A stretch of DNA of 64,000 nt from an uncultured Alphaproteobacteria bacterium. Its GTDB lineage: Bacteria; Pseudomonadota; Alphaproteobacteria; Methylaequorales; Methylaequoraceae. The notes beneath the pieces are model-generated. The model was not told where the DNA came from, did not search any database, and saw only the letters and a program-made list of their open reading frames with translations. The position numbers were made by a program, and so were the translations under genes. The stretch is taken from assembly GCA_902563305.1 (NCBI GenBank), contig CACEWP010000001.1, forward strand, positions 62,001 through 126,000, in the 5' to 3' direction. Numbering within the stretch: position 1 is the first letter of the stretch; every line of letters starts with the position of its first letter. Below are positions 24,028 through 34,041 of this stretch, piece after piece.

Positions 24028-25287
24028 CTAAGAAGATTTGTATTTTTCAAACGTTATAGAAAATGATGACCCTTTGTTAACTTCGGATTGAATATTTAAT
24101 TGTGCATTATGTCTGTTTAAAATATGTTTGACAATTGAGAGACCAAGGCCGGTGTGACCAGTATCTCTTGGTCTTGAGGTATCAATTCTATAGAACCTTT
24201 TGGTCAGCATTGGAATATTTTGATTTGAAATTCCAATGCCAAAATCTTGCACAAGAAACACTACGGTATTTAGTTTTGTCATTAATTTTATTTGTACAGG
24301 TTTCTTGGACTGACTGTGGGTTAAAGCATTTTCTATGATATTAAAAAAAACTTGCTCTAATTCTGATTCATCACCAATAATCTCAGTTTTTCTTCTAGGA
24401 ATTGAAAACTGATATTTTGTTTTGCTCAAAAACTTTCTTTCTTTACATGTTTTTCGAATATTTTCCAAAATTTCGTTAAGATTAACCTTGCCTTCAGGGG
24501 GGATATATTCAATCCTTTCAATTCGTGTAAGAGAAAGCAGATCTTTAACTAACGATGACATTCGGCTAGCTTCATTGAACATAGTTTTAAGGAATTCTTC
24601 CTTTTTTGAATTTTTTTTGGGAGACTCATTTATTAAAGTCTCACAGTATCCAATAATTGATGCAATTGGAGTTTTTAATTCATGACTAGCATTTGCTATA
24701 AAATCTCTCTGAATATTCTGAATATTGTGTTGAGATGTCGTATCAAATAGTCTGATGAAATTTAATTTATTTTTCCCCAAATCTCTTCTGCCAGAAACCC
24801 AAATATTAAAGATTTTTTCCTTTGGATAAATTAAATTCAACTCTCTCTCAACAGGTTTCTTTTGCTTAACAGATTCGTCAATAAGCAAACTTAGTTCTGG
24901 AATTCTAAGCGTTGAATAAATATTTTTTTGTTTTGAATCTTCTCCAAAAAATTCAATAGCTTGTTCATTCATTTCAATAATAATATTATTCTGGTCAATA
25001 ATAAGAAGTGGATCTGGGAAAAACTGAAAAAAATAGTCATAAAAAAAAATTCTCAAGCGGGCGGATTTAGAATTTTCGTTTAGACTTTTGATAATTAGAT
25101 TTGTATTAAAAATAATTGGTTGAAATAAATTAAAAAAGAAAACTTTGTCTGAGCGAATACCCTTCCCTTTGAAGCTTTGAAGGGATTTACTAATAATCTT
25201 CAAATCTTTTATGAAAATTACCAATAAAACTAATAGGATTAAAAACATAAAAAGAAATACGATAATTATGTCTTTATGAATAAACAT
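24028..25287 (-). CDS. phoR: PhoR-type sensor histidine kinase
   Basis: The 419-residue kinase has one N-terminal membrane helix (about 7-27), a PAS-like region (about 90-185), a HisKA domain with phospho-accepting His202 in FIANASHELKTPIASI, and an ATPase domain with IIENALTHS, QDFGIGIS and GHTGLGLSIV. The single short membrane anchor and absence of a periplasmic sensor domain match PhoR, which senses through PstSCAB/PhoU. It is divergent from mutS and about 18 kb from phoB, its presumed partner, at the opposite edge of the phosphate island. Confidence 0.8.
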   Translation of the reverse strand: MFIHKDIIIVFLFMFLILLVLLVIFIKDLKIISKSLQSFKGKGIRSDKVFFFNLFQPIIFNTNLIIKSLNENSKSARLRIFFYDYFFQFFPDPLLIIDQNNIIIEMNEQAIEFFGEDSKQKNIYSTLRIPELSLLIDESVKQKKPVERELNLIYPKEKIFNIWVSGRRDLGKNKLNFIRLFDTTSQHNIQNIQRDFIANASHELKTPIASIIGYCETLINESPKKNSKKEEFLKTMFNEASRMSSLVKDLLSLTRIERIEYIPPEGKVNLNEILENIRKTCKERKFLSKTKYQFSIPRRKTEIIGDESELEQVFFNIIENALTHSQSKKPVQIKLMTKLNTVVFLVQDFGIGISNQNIPMLTKRFYRIDTSRPRDTGHTGLGLSIVKHILNRHNAQLNIQSEVNKGSSFSITFEKYKSS

Positions 25288-25307
25288 GAAAATGATTTAA
25301 TAGATTG

Positions 25308-25313
25308 TATACT
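25308..25313 (+). promoter_or_regulatory. Possible -10 box for mutS
   Basis: TATACT with a preceding TTG lies 13 nt before the mutS ATG in the 39-nt gap between the divergent phoR and mutS. A -35 is unclear and would fall inside phoR. The leader would be only a few bases long. Confidence 0.3.
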
Positions 25314-25326
25314 AATTTAAATTAAT

Positions 25327-27999
25327 ATGAAATTAAAACAACCTGATATAAAAGGTTTCACCTCTGATAAAAAAAAAATAGAGTCCTCAAAACCAACCCC
25401 AATGATGCAACAATACCTTGAGGTAAAAGATAGGCATCAAGATTATTTACTTTTTTATAGGATGGGCGATTTTTATGAGCTTTTTTTTGAAGATGCTGTT
25501 TTAGCTTCGTCAGTATTAGGTATTGCCCTTACTAAGCGAGGTAAATTAAATGATAAAGATATTCCAATGTGCGGAGTTCCAGCACATGCATCTCAAACAT
25601 ATTTATCTAGATTAATTGACCAAGGTCACAAAGTAGCAGTTGCAGAACAGTTGGAGGATAAAGATTCTTCACCAAAAAATAAGAAAATCTTCACAAGAGA
25701 TGTTGTAAAAATAATTACACCTGGAACAATTCTGGATGATTCATTATTAGATTCCAAGTTTAATAATCATCTTGCAAGTATTTCATTTGTAAAAGGTGAA
25801 ATTTCAATTTCATGGACTGATATGTCTACAGGATCAATAAAGCTTCAGACAATAACAGGGAGTAATTCAATAAACGATGTATATGAATTAATAAATAAAA
25901 TTGAACCCGAAGAAATAATATTATCTGACCAAATTAATAAAATAAAGTTACTCGATTCAAGATTTAATTTATTTGAAAAAATAATTTCAAAGGTTCCCAA
26001 TGAATTTTTTGATCCTCAAAATAATAAATTAAAAATACAAGATTTTTTTCAAAACACTGCTATTGAATCTTTTGGTGACCTAAGAGAATCAGATTTTAGT
26101 GCTCTTGGGGCATTGATAAATTATGTAGAACTTACACAAAAACAAAATATTCCACTGATCAATGACTTCCAAATCGTTAATAAATTAAACTTTATGCAAA
26201 TAGACAACTTTTCTATGAGAAGCTTAGAAATATTTGAAAAAAATGATGGGCAAAAAACCGGATGTCTTTTGGAAGTAATCGATAAAACCAAGACTGCAGC
26301 AGGTGGAAGACTATTAAAAGATTATTTAAAATATCCTTTAATAGAAAATAAAGAAATAAAAAAAAGACATCAGTTTGTTGAAACTTTTATAAAAAACTCC
26401 CTAACCATGACAAGAATAATTAACTTATTATCATCTCAATCTGATGTCGAACGAGCTTTGTCGAGAGTTAGTGCAAAAATTAATAATCCGAGAGACTTAT
26501 TACTACTAAAGAATTTCATAGAAAATTCTGAAAAAATTTTTCTGGAAGTCAAAGAAATCAAGAAAAAAGAGCTAGAGCATTTGTATCCAAGTAAGCAATC
26601 TATGGAAAACGCATCTAGAATAAAAGATCTTATTTCAAAAAATATAATTGAAGCCCCACCAATAAACCTAAATGAAGGAGGTGTTTTTAGGCAATATGTA
26701 TCAAAGGATCTCGATTCGTTAAGAAATATAAAAAATGAGAAACAAAAAGAAATTTTGGCTATGCAAGAAAAATATTGTCGAATTACTAACATATCAAACT
26801 TAAAAATAAAGTTTAATAACATTCATGGATATTTTATTGAAGTGACAAATAAGAATGCAGAAAAAATTTCATATTCAAATGAATTTAAATTTACATTGAT
26901 TCAAAATACAGTAAACAATTCCAGATTTCAAACAGACGAACTCTTAAAGGCTTCAATTGAAATACAAAACGCTCAAGAAGATGCAATTTTACTTGAGAAG
27001 AAACTATATTCACAAATCTGCAATGACATTAATAAATCAAGTCAAGACGTTTATGTAATTTCAAAGAAAATTGCATTTATTGATGTCATTACGAATTTTG
27101 CTAACCTGGCAATAATAAAGAATTTCGTAAAACCTAATCTAATTGAGGAAACATCTTTAGATATTGTCGGAGGACGACATCCAGTAGTAGAGGAGAGTTT
27201 GCTGGAGAAATCCCAAGAATTCACTCCAAATGACTGTAAAATGAATAGGGAAAACTTTGCATGGTTAATGACAGGGCCAAATATGGCGGGAAAAAGTACT
27301 TTTTTAAGACAAGTTGCAATAATTATTATTATGAATCAGATAGGGTCTTTTGTACCAGCTGATTCTGCAAATATTGGAGTATTCGATAAAATTTTTACAA
27401 GGATTGGAGCTTCGGATAATTTGTCCAAAGGCATGTCAACATTTATGACAGAGATGGTTGAAACATCAAGAATCTTGAACGAAGCTACCAAAAACTCTTT
27501 AGTAATATTAGATGAGCTAGGAAGAGGTACATCTACAGAAGATGGGTTGGCTATTGCACAAGCAGTATTAGAATATATTTTGATGAAAGTAAATTGTTTG
27601 ACGTTATTTGCAACACATTTTAAGCAATTGTGTTTTTTAGCAGATCATTACAGTTCACTTAACTTAAAAACACTAAAAATAAAAAAATGGAATGATGAAA
27701 TAGTTTTTCTTTACAAATTAATCGATGGAATATCCGAGGGATCTTTTGGTATTCATGTAGCAAGTATGGCTGGAATTAAAAAACCAATTTTAGAAAGATC
27801 CAAAAAAATTCTTCAGAAGATTAATCCAGGCCAAAATGTAAACAAAGAATTAATTGATAAAGATGGTTTCAATAAAAAAACAGAAGAGGATAGAAAAAAA
27901 ATTAATGATCTTATCAATATGCTTAATAGATTAAATTTAGATGAAGTTAGTCCAAAAGATGCTCTAGATATTCTTTATGCTATGAAAAAAAACTTCTAG
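25327..27999 (+). CDS. mutS: DNA mismatch repair protein MutS
   Basis: The 890-residue protein has the mismatch-binding motif FYRMGDFYELF (about 42-52; the Phe-x-Glu is FYE), connector, lever and clamp regions. The ATPase has Walker A TGPNMAGKST (about 647-656), the DELGRGTSTEDG Walker B/D-loop and the FATHF switch. It recognises mispairs and recruits MutL. It is divergent from phoR and followed by glnD after 13 nt, an order common in alphaproteobacteria. Confidence 0.97.
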   Translation: MKLKQPDIKGFTSDKKKIESSKPTPMMQQYLEVKDRHQDYLLFYRMGDFYELFFEDAVLASSVLGIALTKRGKLNDKDIPMCGVPAHASQTYLSRLIDQGHKVAVAEQLEDKDSSPKNKKIFTRDVVKIITPGTILDDSLLDSKFNNHLASISFVKGEISISWTDMSTGSIKLQTITGSNSINDVYELINKIEPEEIILSDQINKIKLLDSRFNLFEKIISKVPNEFFDPQNNKLKIQDFFQNTAIESFGDLRESDFSALGALINYVELTQKQNIPLINDFQIVNKLNFMQIDNFSMRSLEIFEKNDGQKTGCLLEVIDKTKTAAGGRLLKDYLKYPLIENKEIKKRHQFVETFIKNSLTMTRIINLLSSQSDVERALSRVSAKINNPRDLLLLKNFIENSEKIFLEVKEIKKKELEHLYPSKQSMENASRIKDLISKNIIEAPPINLNEGGVFRQYVSKDLDSLRNIKNEKQKEILAMQEKYCRITNISNLKIKFNNIHGYFIEVTNKNAEKISYSNEFKFTLIQNTVNNSRFQTDELLKASIEIQNAQEDAILLEKKLYSQICNDINKSSQDVYVISKKIAFIDVITNFANLAIIKNFVKPNLIEETSLDIVGGRHPVVEESLLEKSQEFTPNDCKMNRENFAWLMTGPNMAGKSTFLRQVAIIIIMNQIGSFVPADSANIGVFDKIFTRIGASDNLSKGMSTFMTEMVETSRILNEATKNSLVILDELGRGTSTEDGLAIAQAVLEYILMKVNCLTLFATHFKQLCFLADHYSSLNLKTLKIKKWNDEIVFLYKLIDGISEGSFGIHVASMAGIKKPILERSKKILQKINPGQNVNKELIDKDGFNKKTEEDRKKINDLINMLNRLNLDEVSPKDALDILYAMKKNF

Positions 28000-28012
28000 A
28001 AAACAAAACTAA

Positions 28013-30577
28013 ATGGAGAAAATAATACTTCAAAAAATTAATCCAATTAAAAAATTTTTTTTAGTTGAAAGAGATAAAAACAAGAAAAAATTTTTGTTAG
28101 AAAATAAGGCACTAGGATACTGCAAACGAAACTCCAAATTAATTGACAGCCTGATCAATCAAATTTTTATTAATCTGAATGATTTAAAAATAAAATTAAA
28201 TATTAACTTTTGTATTTGTGCGGTCGGTGGTTATGGAAGGGAGACAGTTGCACCATATTCTGATTTGGACCTTCTATTTTTATTTAATGATCAAACTGAT
28301 AACACTAATATGCAAAAGATTGTTGAATTTATCCTTTTCCCTTTGTGGGATTTAGGCTTTAGCATTGGATATGCTGTGAGGAATATTGAAGAATCTATTT
28401 CTCTTTCGAGTAAGGACCACGTTATTCAAACATCAATGTTAGACGCCAGATTTATTTGTGGGTCGCAAAAATTATATAACGATTTAATGAAAAGATTTAA
28501 AAATCAAATTGAAAAAAGTGGACTCAAACTTCTTAAGAGTAAAATTATTGAGAGAAAAAAAAGATTAAATCAGATTAATTTTGATTACTTCAAAAATGAA
28601 CCAAATTTAAAAGAAAGCGAGGGTTCATTGAGAGATATAAATCTTGTATTCTGGGGGCTAAACATTCTAAAGCTAACAAATAAACCCGAATTAAATAATT
28701 TTTCAAATTTTTTAACTATAAAAGAAAGAAGATTGCTTTTATCATCATACGAATTTCTATTACTTCTGAGATGTCATCTTCATCTTCAAAGTCAAAGATC
28801 CAACGACAAATTATCTTTTGATTATCAAAAAGCTATTTCAAAGAAAATTTATCAATCATCAATAATACAGGAAAAGGATAGCCCTAATATTTTTGCTGAA
28901 AAAATGATTAAAGATTATTTTAAACATAGTAAAAATACTAAAAATTTGGCAGAAATTTTTTCCAACATAATTGAAAATATTTTAAATAAAGAAATTAAAA
29001 AATATCTTTTTTCAATGCCTGAAAAAAAACCTGTATCAATTCTTCAAAATTTTTTGACTAAACTTTCTAAGGGACGAGATAATGCCAAGGATAAGAGAAT
29101 TATTCTAGAATATTTAAATAAATTAGATAAGTCTGAGATTTTAAATTCAAAAAATCTTAAACTCTTTAAAGAAATTTTCTTTTCAACTGAAAAGGAGAAG
29201 TTTATTACACTTTTTGATTTAGGTATCATTTCAAAAATGATTCCCGAGTTTTCCAAAATCTATTATTTACCTCAATTTGATAGATATCATTCCTTATCTG
29301 TCGGGCAACACACATTAAAAGCTCTGAGTATCCTAAAAGACCTTGAGCAGAAGAAAATCAGAAAAAGTAAATATAATTTTTTCTATGAAGAAATAAAAAA
29401 AAAATTTAATAAGAAGGCACTCTATTATGCAACATTACTTCATGACATAGGTAAAGGAAAAGGTGGTGCTCATAATGAAAAGGGAGCTAAAATTGCTAGA
29501 AAAGTTGTTTTAAGATTTGGAGAAAGTTTCAAAACAGCAGACGATACTTTTTGGTTGGTTTATAATCATTCAATATTAAGTGATGTTGCATTTAAAAAAG
29601 ACTTAGAAGATCACTCAGTCATTAGAAATATTGCAAAAAAAATTAAAAATTTACAAAGGTTGAGAGCTTTATTTCTTCTTACAATTACAGATATTTCTGC
29701 AGTAGAGCAAGGGATATGGAATAATTGGAAAGCGACCTTACTAGGTAATCTATATTTAAAGCTTGAAAGACAAATTAAAAGCCCTGATAGAATTGTTGGT
29801 TTGAATGAAAAAATAGAGAAAATCAAAGATAATATTTTGAGACATTCAAAAAAAATAACAATATCAAAATTGGATGAAATAGCAAAAATAACTTATCCAA
29901 ATTATTGGCTTCTCCAATCCGAGAAAATGATAATTTTTCAAATAGAGCATTTTAATTTAACTAAAGATAAATATTTTAATTTTATAATTAAAAAATCCGA
30001 AGATCAGTTTTTTGATTTGATACTAGTCACACAAGACAGACCCAGGCTTTTCTTAAACTTAATATCGATTTTTGTTTCTGAGAATATTTCAGTTTATGAG
30101 GCAAGAATTTTTACATTAGATAATGGGACAGTAATTGATACATTTAAATTTTCCCTTAACGATGAGAATAATTTTAATAAAACGGATTCGAAAAGAATAT
30201 TAAACTCAATTAAAAAAAAAATTACAAATCTAGGTGAAGGTAAAGAAATGCAAATCGGCAAAAATTTAGAATCTAAGATTAAAATTTTAAAAAGAAAAGT
30301 TGATGTAAATTTTGATAATGAATCTTCATCGACTTACAGTATTTTAATTGTAAAAACAAATAATCGACCAAAGCTTCTTTATGATATCTCAAAGATCTTG
30401 ATCAAAAATAATCTTATTATTTCAATGGCGAAGATTTCAACTAATGGAGATTTTGTTGAAGATAGCTTTCATTTGAGAAGCGAGTATGGTTTGAAGATTG
30501 AAAATAAAGATTCAATTAAAAATTTAGTGAATGAAATCATTGATAAACTTAATCATAATCTAAACGATGTTATTTAA
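28013..30577 (+). CDS. glnD: PII uridylyltransferase / uridylyl-removing enzyme GlnD
   Basis: The 854-residue protein has the nucleotidyltransferase motif GGYGRETVAPYSDLDLLF (about 72-89), an HD hydrolase domain with LLHDIGKGKGG (about 476-486), and two C-terminal ACT domains (about 663-735 and 773-850) that sense glutamine. It modifies PII proteins to set nitrogen assimilation. It overlaps murJ by 11 nt. Confidence 0.95.
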   Translation: MEKIILQKINPIKKFFLVERDKNKKKFLLENKALGYCKRNSKLIDSLINQIFINLNDLKIKLNINFCICAVGGYGRETVAPYSDLDLLFLFNDQTDNTNMQKIVEFILFPLWDLGFSIGYAVRNIEESISLSSKDHVIQTSMLDARFICGSQKLYNDLMKRFKNQIEKSGLKLLKSKIIERKKRLNQINFDYFKNEPNLKESEGSLRDINLVFWGLNILKLTNKPELNNFSNFLTIKERRLLLSSYEFLLLLRCHLHLQSQRSNDKLSFDYQKAISKKIYQSSIIQEKDSPNIFAEKMIKDYFKHSKNTKNLAEIFSNIIENILNKEIKKYLFSMPEKKPVSILQNFLTKLSKGRDNAKDKRIILEYLNKLDKSEILNSKNLKLFKEIFFSTEKEKFITLFDLGIISKMIPEFSKIYYLPQFDRYHSLSVGQHTLKALSILKDLEQKKIRKSKYNFFYEEIKKKFNKKALYYATLLHDIGKGKGGAHNEKGAKIARKVVLRFGESFKTADDTFWLVYNHSILSDVAFKKDLEDHSVIRNIAKKIKNLQRLRALFLLTITDISAVEQGIWNNWKATLLGNLYLKLERQIKSPDRIVGLNEKIEKIKDNILRHSKKITISKLDEIAKITYPNYWLLQSEKMIIFQIEHFNLTKDKYFNFIIKKSEDQFFDLILVTQDRPRLFLNLISIFVSENISVYEARIFTLDNGTVIDTFKFSLNDENNFNKTDSKRILNSIKKKITNLGEGKEMQIGKNLESKIKILKRKVDVNFDNESSSTYSILIVKTNNRPKLLYDISKILIKNNLIISMAKISTNGDFVEDSFHLRSEYGLKIENKDSIKNLVNEIIDKLNHNLNDVI

Positions 30578-32141
30578 AATAATTTCTATTGTAGGTTCTT
30601 TAACCTTTGTTAGCAGAATACTTGGTTATATGAGAGATTTACTTATTGCGAGAGTAATTGGTGCAGGTATGGTCTCTGATTGTTTTTTTGTAGCATTTAA
30701 GTTACCCAACTTATTTAGAAGAATTTTTGGAGAAGGAGCTATGAATGCAGCCTTTATTCCGGTTGTTTCTGGAGTCAAAACTAATTCTGGTAAAAAGGAA
30801 TCAGATTATTTCTTTTCAAATATTTTTTCAATTTTATTAGTTTTTCTTTTTATTTTTATAATTTTAGTAGAAATTTTCATGCCATTATTCATTAGACTTA
30901 TAGCTCCAGGCTTTTACTCAAATTCTGATAAATTTATGCTTTCAATTGATTTGTCAAGGTTATCATTTCCATTTGTACTGTTTATTTGCTTAACATCATT
31001 AATGGGCGCATATTTAAACACACTAGGAAAATTTGCCTCTATGGCTGTAACACCTATTATTTTAAATATTACATTGATATTTGTTTTACTCATTTTTTTT
31101 AAAAATGAAGATAAAGTTTTAATCTCAAATTCATTGAGTTTGTCTCTATCAATTGCAGGAATCATTCAAGCAATCTGGATGTATTACAATTTAAGGAAAA
31201 ATAACTCAGGCTTATATTTAAATTTTTCTTTTAATAAGCTATTTAAGAAAAACAGAGAAAATCAAAAGTTTTTCAAATTACTATTTCCGGCAATTTTGGG
31301 AAATGGTGCATATCAACTAAACTTACTTATCGATATGATTTTAGCATCAACATTACCAGACGGTTCTATATCTTATCTATATTATGCAGACAGAGTTAAT
31401 CAACTACCACTCGGAGTATTAGGTATTGCAATAAGTACAGCATTATTGCCTCTATTATCATCCCAGATAAAAAAAAACCAATTACAAGAAGCAAATGAGA
31501 GTATTTCTAAAGCAGTAAAATTTGGAATATTATTTTCTATTCCTGCATTTTTTGGAATTTTAATTTTTTCAAATGAAATAATTTCCTTTTTGTTCTTCAG
31601 GGGGGCGTTTGAATATACAGATGTGGGACTAACCGCAACAGCATTAGTTGCTTTAAGTTTTGGTTTACCAGCTTTTATTATGATAAAAATTTTAGTTGTT
31701 CCATTCTTTGCAAATGAAGATACAAAAACTCCAATAAAGATATCTTTAGCATGTATGTTAATTAATTTAATTTTAAACTTAATTTTAATCAGAGACTTTT
31801 ATCATGTTGGATTAGCGATTTCGACATCAGCATCAGCCTGGATAAATACTTTTTTACTTTTTTATATATTAAAAAAAAGAAATAATTTTTCCTTTGACAA
31901 ATCTATTATAAAAGTTTGTTTAAAAGTATTTACGTCCTCAATTACAATGTCAATTCTAACCATTCAAATTCATAAAATGTTTTTAATAAATTTGTCGGAG
32001 TATTCTTTTTTTAATACCAATTTTGCTCTTGTTGTGTGTATAATTTTTGGAATAATTATTTATATTGCTACATTATATATTTTGGGCATAAAAGAATTTG
32101 AAATTGACAAATGGAAAAATCAGAAGAAGAAGCTAAACTAA
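30567..32141 (+). CDS. murJ: Lipid II flippase MurJ
   Basis: The 524-residue membrane protein has about fourteen helices and begins IVGSLTFVSRILGYMRDLLIARVIGAG, cut here only to its first part: the SRILGYMRD motif is characteristic of MurJ/MviN. GEGAMNAAFIPV, ADRVNQLPLGVLGIAISTA and FRGAFEYTDV are further family marks. It moves lipid II across the inner membrane for peptidoglycan synthesis. It overlaps both glnD (11 nt) and trpS (31 nt). Confidence 0.95.
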   Translation: MLFKIISIVGSLTFVSRILGYMRDLLIARVIGAGMVSDCFFVAFKLPNLFRRIFGEGAMNAAFIPVVSGVKTNSGKKESDYFFSNIFSILLVFLFIFIILVEIFMPLFIRLIAPGFYSNSDKFMLSIDLSRLSFPFVLFICLTSLMGAYLNTLGKFASMAVTPIILNITLIFVLLIFFKNEDKVLISNSLSLSLSIAGIIQAIWMYYNLRKNNSGLYLNFSFNKLFKKNRENQKFFKLLFPAILGNGAYQLNLLIDMILASTLPDGSISYLYYADRVNQLPLGVLGIAISTALLPLLSSQIKKNQLQEANESISKAVKFGILFSIPAFFGILIFSNEIISFLFFRGAFEYTDVGLTATALVALSFGLPAFIMIKILVVPFFANEDTKTPIKISLACMLINLILNLILIRDFYHVGLAISTSASAWINTFLLFYILKKRNNFSFDKSIIKVCLKVFTSSITMSILTIQIHKMFLINLSEYSFFNTNFALVVCIIFGIIIYIATLYILGIKEFEIDKWKNQKKKLN

Positions 32142-33130
32142 TATTTTCTGGAGTTCAACCTACAGGAAATCTTCATCTAGGTAATTATCTTGGAGCTATA
32201 AAAAATTGGGTTGAATTACAAAAAAAAACAAAATGTATCTTTTGTATCGTTGACCTTCATGCAATCACAACTCAAGATAATCAAAATCGAATTCTTAAAA
32301 ATACGCGAGAGGTTGCTGCTGCATATATAGCATCAGGAATAGATCCAAAAAAAAATATTATTTTTGTTCAATCAAATGTAACAGGTCACAGTGAGCTTTC
32401 ATGGATTTTAAGTTGTCACACTCCAATAGGTTGGTTGAACCGTATGACACAATTTAAAGACAAGGCTGGAAAAAATAAAGAAAGAGCTGCTCTAGGTTTG
32501 TATTCATATCCTGTCTTAATGGCTGCCGATATTTTACTATACAAATCCACACATGTTCCTGTTGGAGAAGATCAAAAACAACACCTTGAATTAAGTAGAG
32601 ATATAGCCCAAGCTTTTAACAGATATTATGATGTAAATTTCTTTCCAGTTCCAGAACCAATTATAACTGGAAACGCAACTAGGGTTATGAGCTTAAAAGA
32701 TGGTTCAAAAAAAATGAGCAAATCAGACCCTTCAGATCAATCTAGAGTAAATCTTTCAGATGATTCCGAAGAAATAAAAAAGAAAATACAAAAAGCTAAA
32801 ACTGATTCTGAGCCATTTCCATCAAGTTTAGAAAATTTAGATGATCGTCCTGAAATTAAAAATTTAATAAATATTTTTTCTTCTCTCAAAAATAATTCAC
32901 CAGAAGAAACTATTGCTCAATATTTATCAAAGGATTTTAAATATTTTAAAGAAGAACTAAGTAACTTGATCATAGAGAGAGTTTCAAAGATTTCATCTGA
33001 AATGCAAAAGCTTCTTAGAGATTATACTTATCTTGATTCAATATTAATTCAAGGGAGTGAAAGAGCTAACGAGATTGCTGAAACAAACATTAAAGAGCTT
33101 AAAAAAATTATTGGATTTTTTGGATCATGA
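32111..33130 (+). CDS. trpS: Tryptophanyl-tRNA synthetase
   Basis: The 339-residue class I synthetase has the HIGH-type motif in SGVQPTGNLHLGNYLGA (about 12-28) and KMSKS in KKMSKSDPSD (about 200-205), with GEDQKQHLELSRDIA between. Length is normal for bacterial TrpS. The ATG lies 31 nt inside the end of murJ; the conserved FSGVQPTG follows soon after, so this start is sound. It overlaps the TSUP gene by 4 nt. Confidence 0.96.
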   Translation: MEKSEEEAKLIFSGVQPTGNLHLGNYLGAIKNWVELQKKTKCIFCIVDLHAITTQDNQNRILKNTREVAAAYIASGIDPKKNIIFVQSNVTGHSELSWILSCHTPIGWLNRMTQFKDKAGKNKERAALGLYSYPVLMAADILLYKSTHVPVGEDQKQHLELSRDIAQAFNRYYDVNFFPVPEPIITGNATRVMSLKDGSKKMSKSDPSDQSRVNLSDDSEEIKKKIQKAKTDSEPFPSSLENLDDRPEIKNLINIFSSLKNNSPEETIAQYLSKDFKYFKEELSNLIIERVSKISSEMQKLLRDYTYLDSILIQGSERANEIAETNIKELKKIIGFFGS

Positions 33131-34041
33131 GTTTCTACCTTCCAATTGCAGATATCCAAATAAATTTATTATTGATTTTATTTTTTGGTTTTTTAGTTGG
33201 TTTCATGTCTGGATTATTTGGCGTAGGAGGTGGTTTTTTAATGACACCTTTATTGATATTTATGGGGATACCACCTGCTACAGCTGTGGGAACGGAGTCA
33301 GTTCAGATTCTTGGTTCTTCAGTCTCTGGAGCAATGGCACATGGACTTAAGAAAAATATAGATTATGAGATAGGAATCTTCCTTTTGATAGGAGGGATAT
33401 TTGGTTCAACCATTGGTGTAATCTTATTTAACTTTTTAAAAGAATCAGGGAATATTGATCTTATTATAAAATTCTTGTACATACTTTTTTTGGCGATTAT
33501 CGGAACATTAATGTTTATTGAAAGTACAATATCACTTTTAAGGGACAATAAAGTTGAAATTTCTTCAAGAAAAAGAAAAAGAAGTTTTTTAGATTATTTA
33601 CCTTTGAAACTCAAATTTAGACAATCTAAAATTTTTATTTCAATATTATTACCAATCTTTGTGGGAATTTTTGTTGGATTTTTGTCTTCCTTTATGGGTG
33701 TCGGTGGAGGTTTTGTAATGGTTCCCGCAATGATTTATATCTTTGGAATGGGTACAGTGGTAGCAATTGGAACTTCGCTTTTCCAGATTGTTTTTGTAAC
33801 TTTAAATGTTACAATCCTTCATGCTACTTTCAATTATTCTGTAGACCTAATATTGGCAATTTTTCTATTAGTTGGCGGTGTTATTGGAGCACAATATGGG
33901 TCAAAATTTACCTCAAGATTTAAAGGAGAGCAGATCAGAATTCTTTTAGCACTTATTGTTTTAATGGTTTGTATTAAGATGGGTATTGAATTAGTAAGTG
34001 AACCAAATGCAAACTCAAGGATAATTCTTCAAAATGTTTAG
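33127..34041 (+). CDS. TSUP (TauE/SafE) family permease
   Basis: The 304-residue membrane protein has two similar halves, each with the TSUP glycine-rich motif: GLFGVGGGFLMTPLLI near 32 and SFMGVGGGFVMVPAMIY near 192. About eight hydrophobic helices are visible. TSUP proteins export sulfite, sulfonates or related anions. In alphaproteobacteria this subtype is followed, as here, by a TIGR02186 protein, suggesting a two-part transporter. The substrate is unknown. Confidence 0.85.
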   Translation: MSFYLPIADIQINLLLILFFGFLVGFMSGLFGVGGGFLMTPLLIFMGIPPATAVGTESVQILGSSVSGAMAHGLKKNIDYEIGIFLLIGGIFGSTIGVILFNFLKESGNIDLIIKFLYILFLAIIGTLMFIESTISLLRDNKVEISSRKRKRSFLDYLPLKLKFRQSKIFISILLPIFVGIFVGFLSSFMGVGGGFVMVPAMIYIFGMGTVVAIGTSLFQIVFVTLNVTILHATFNYSVDLILAIFLLVGGVIGAQYGSKFTSRFKGEQIRILLALIVLMVCIKMGIELVSEPNANSRIILQNV

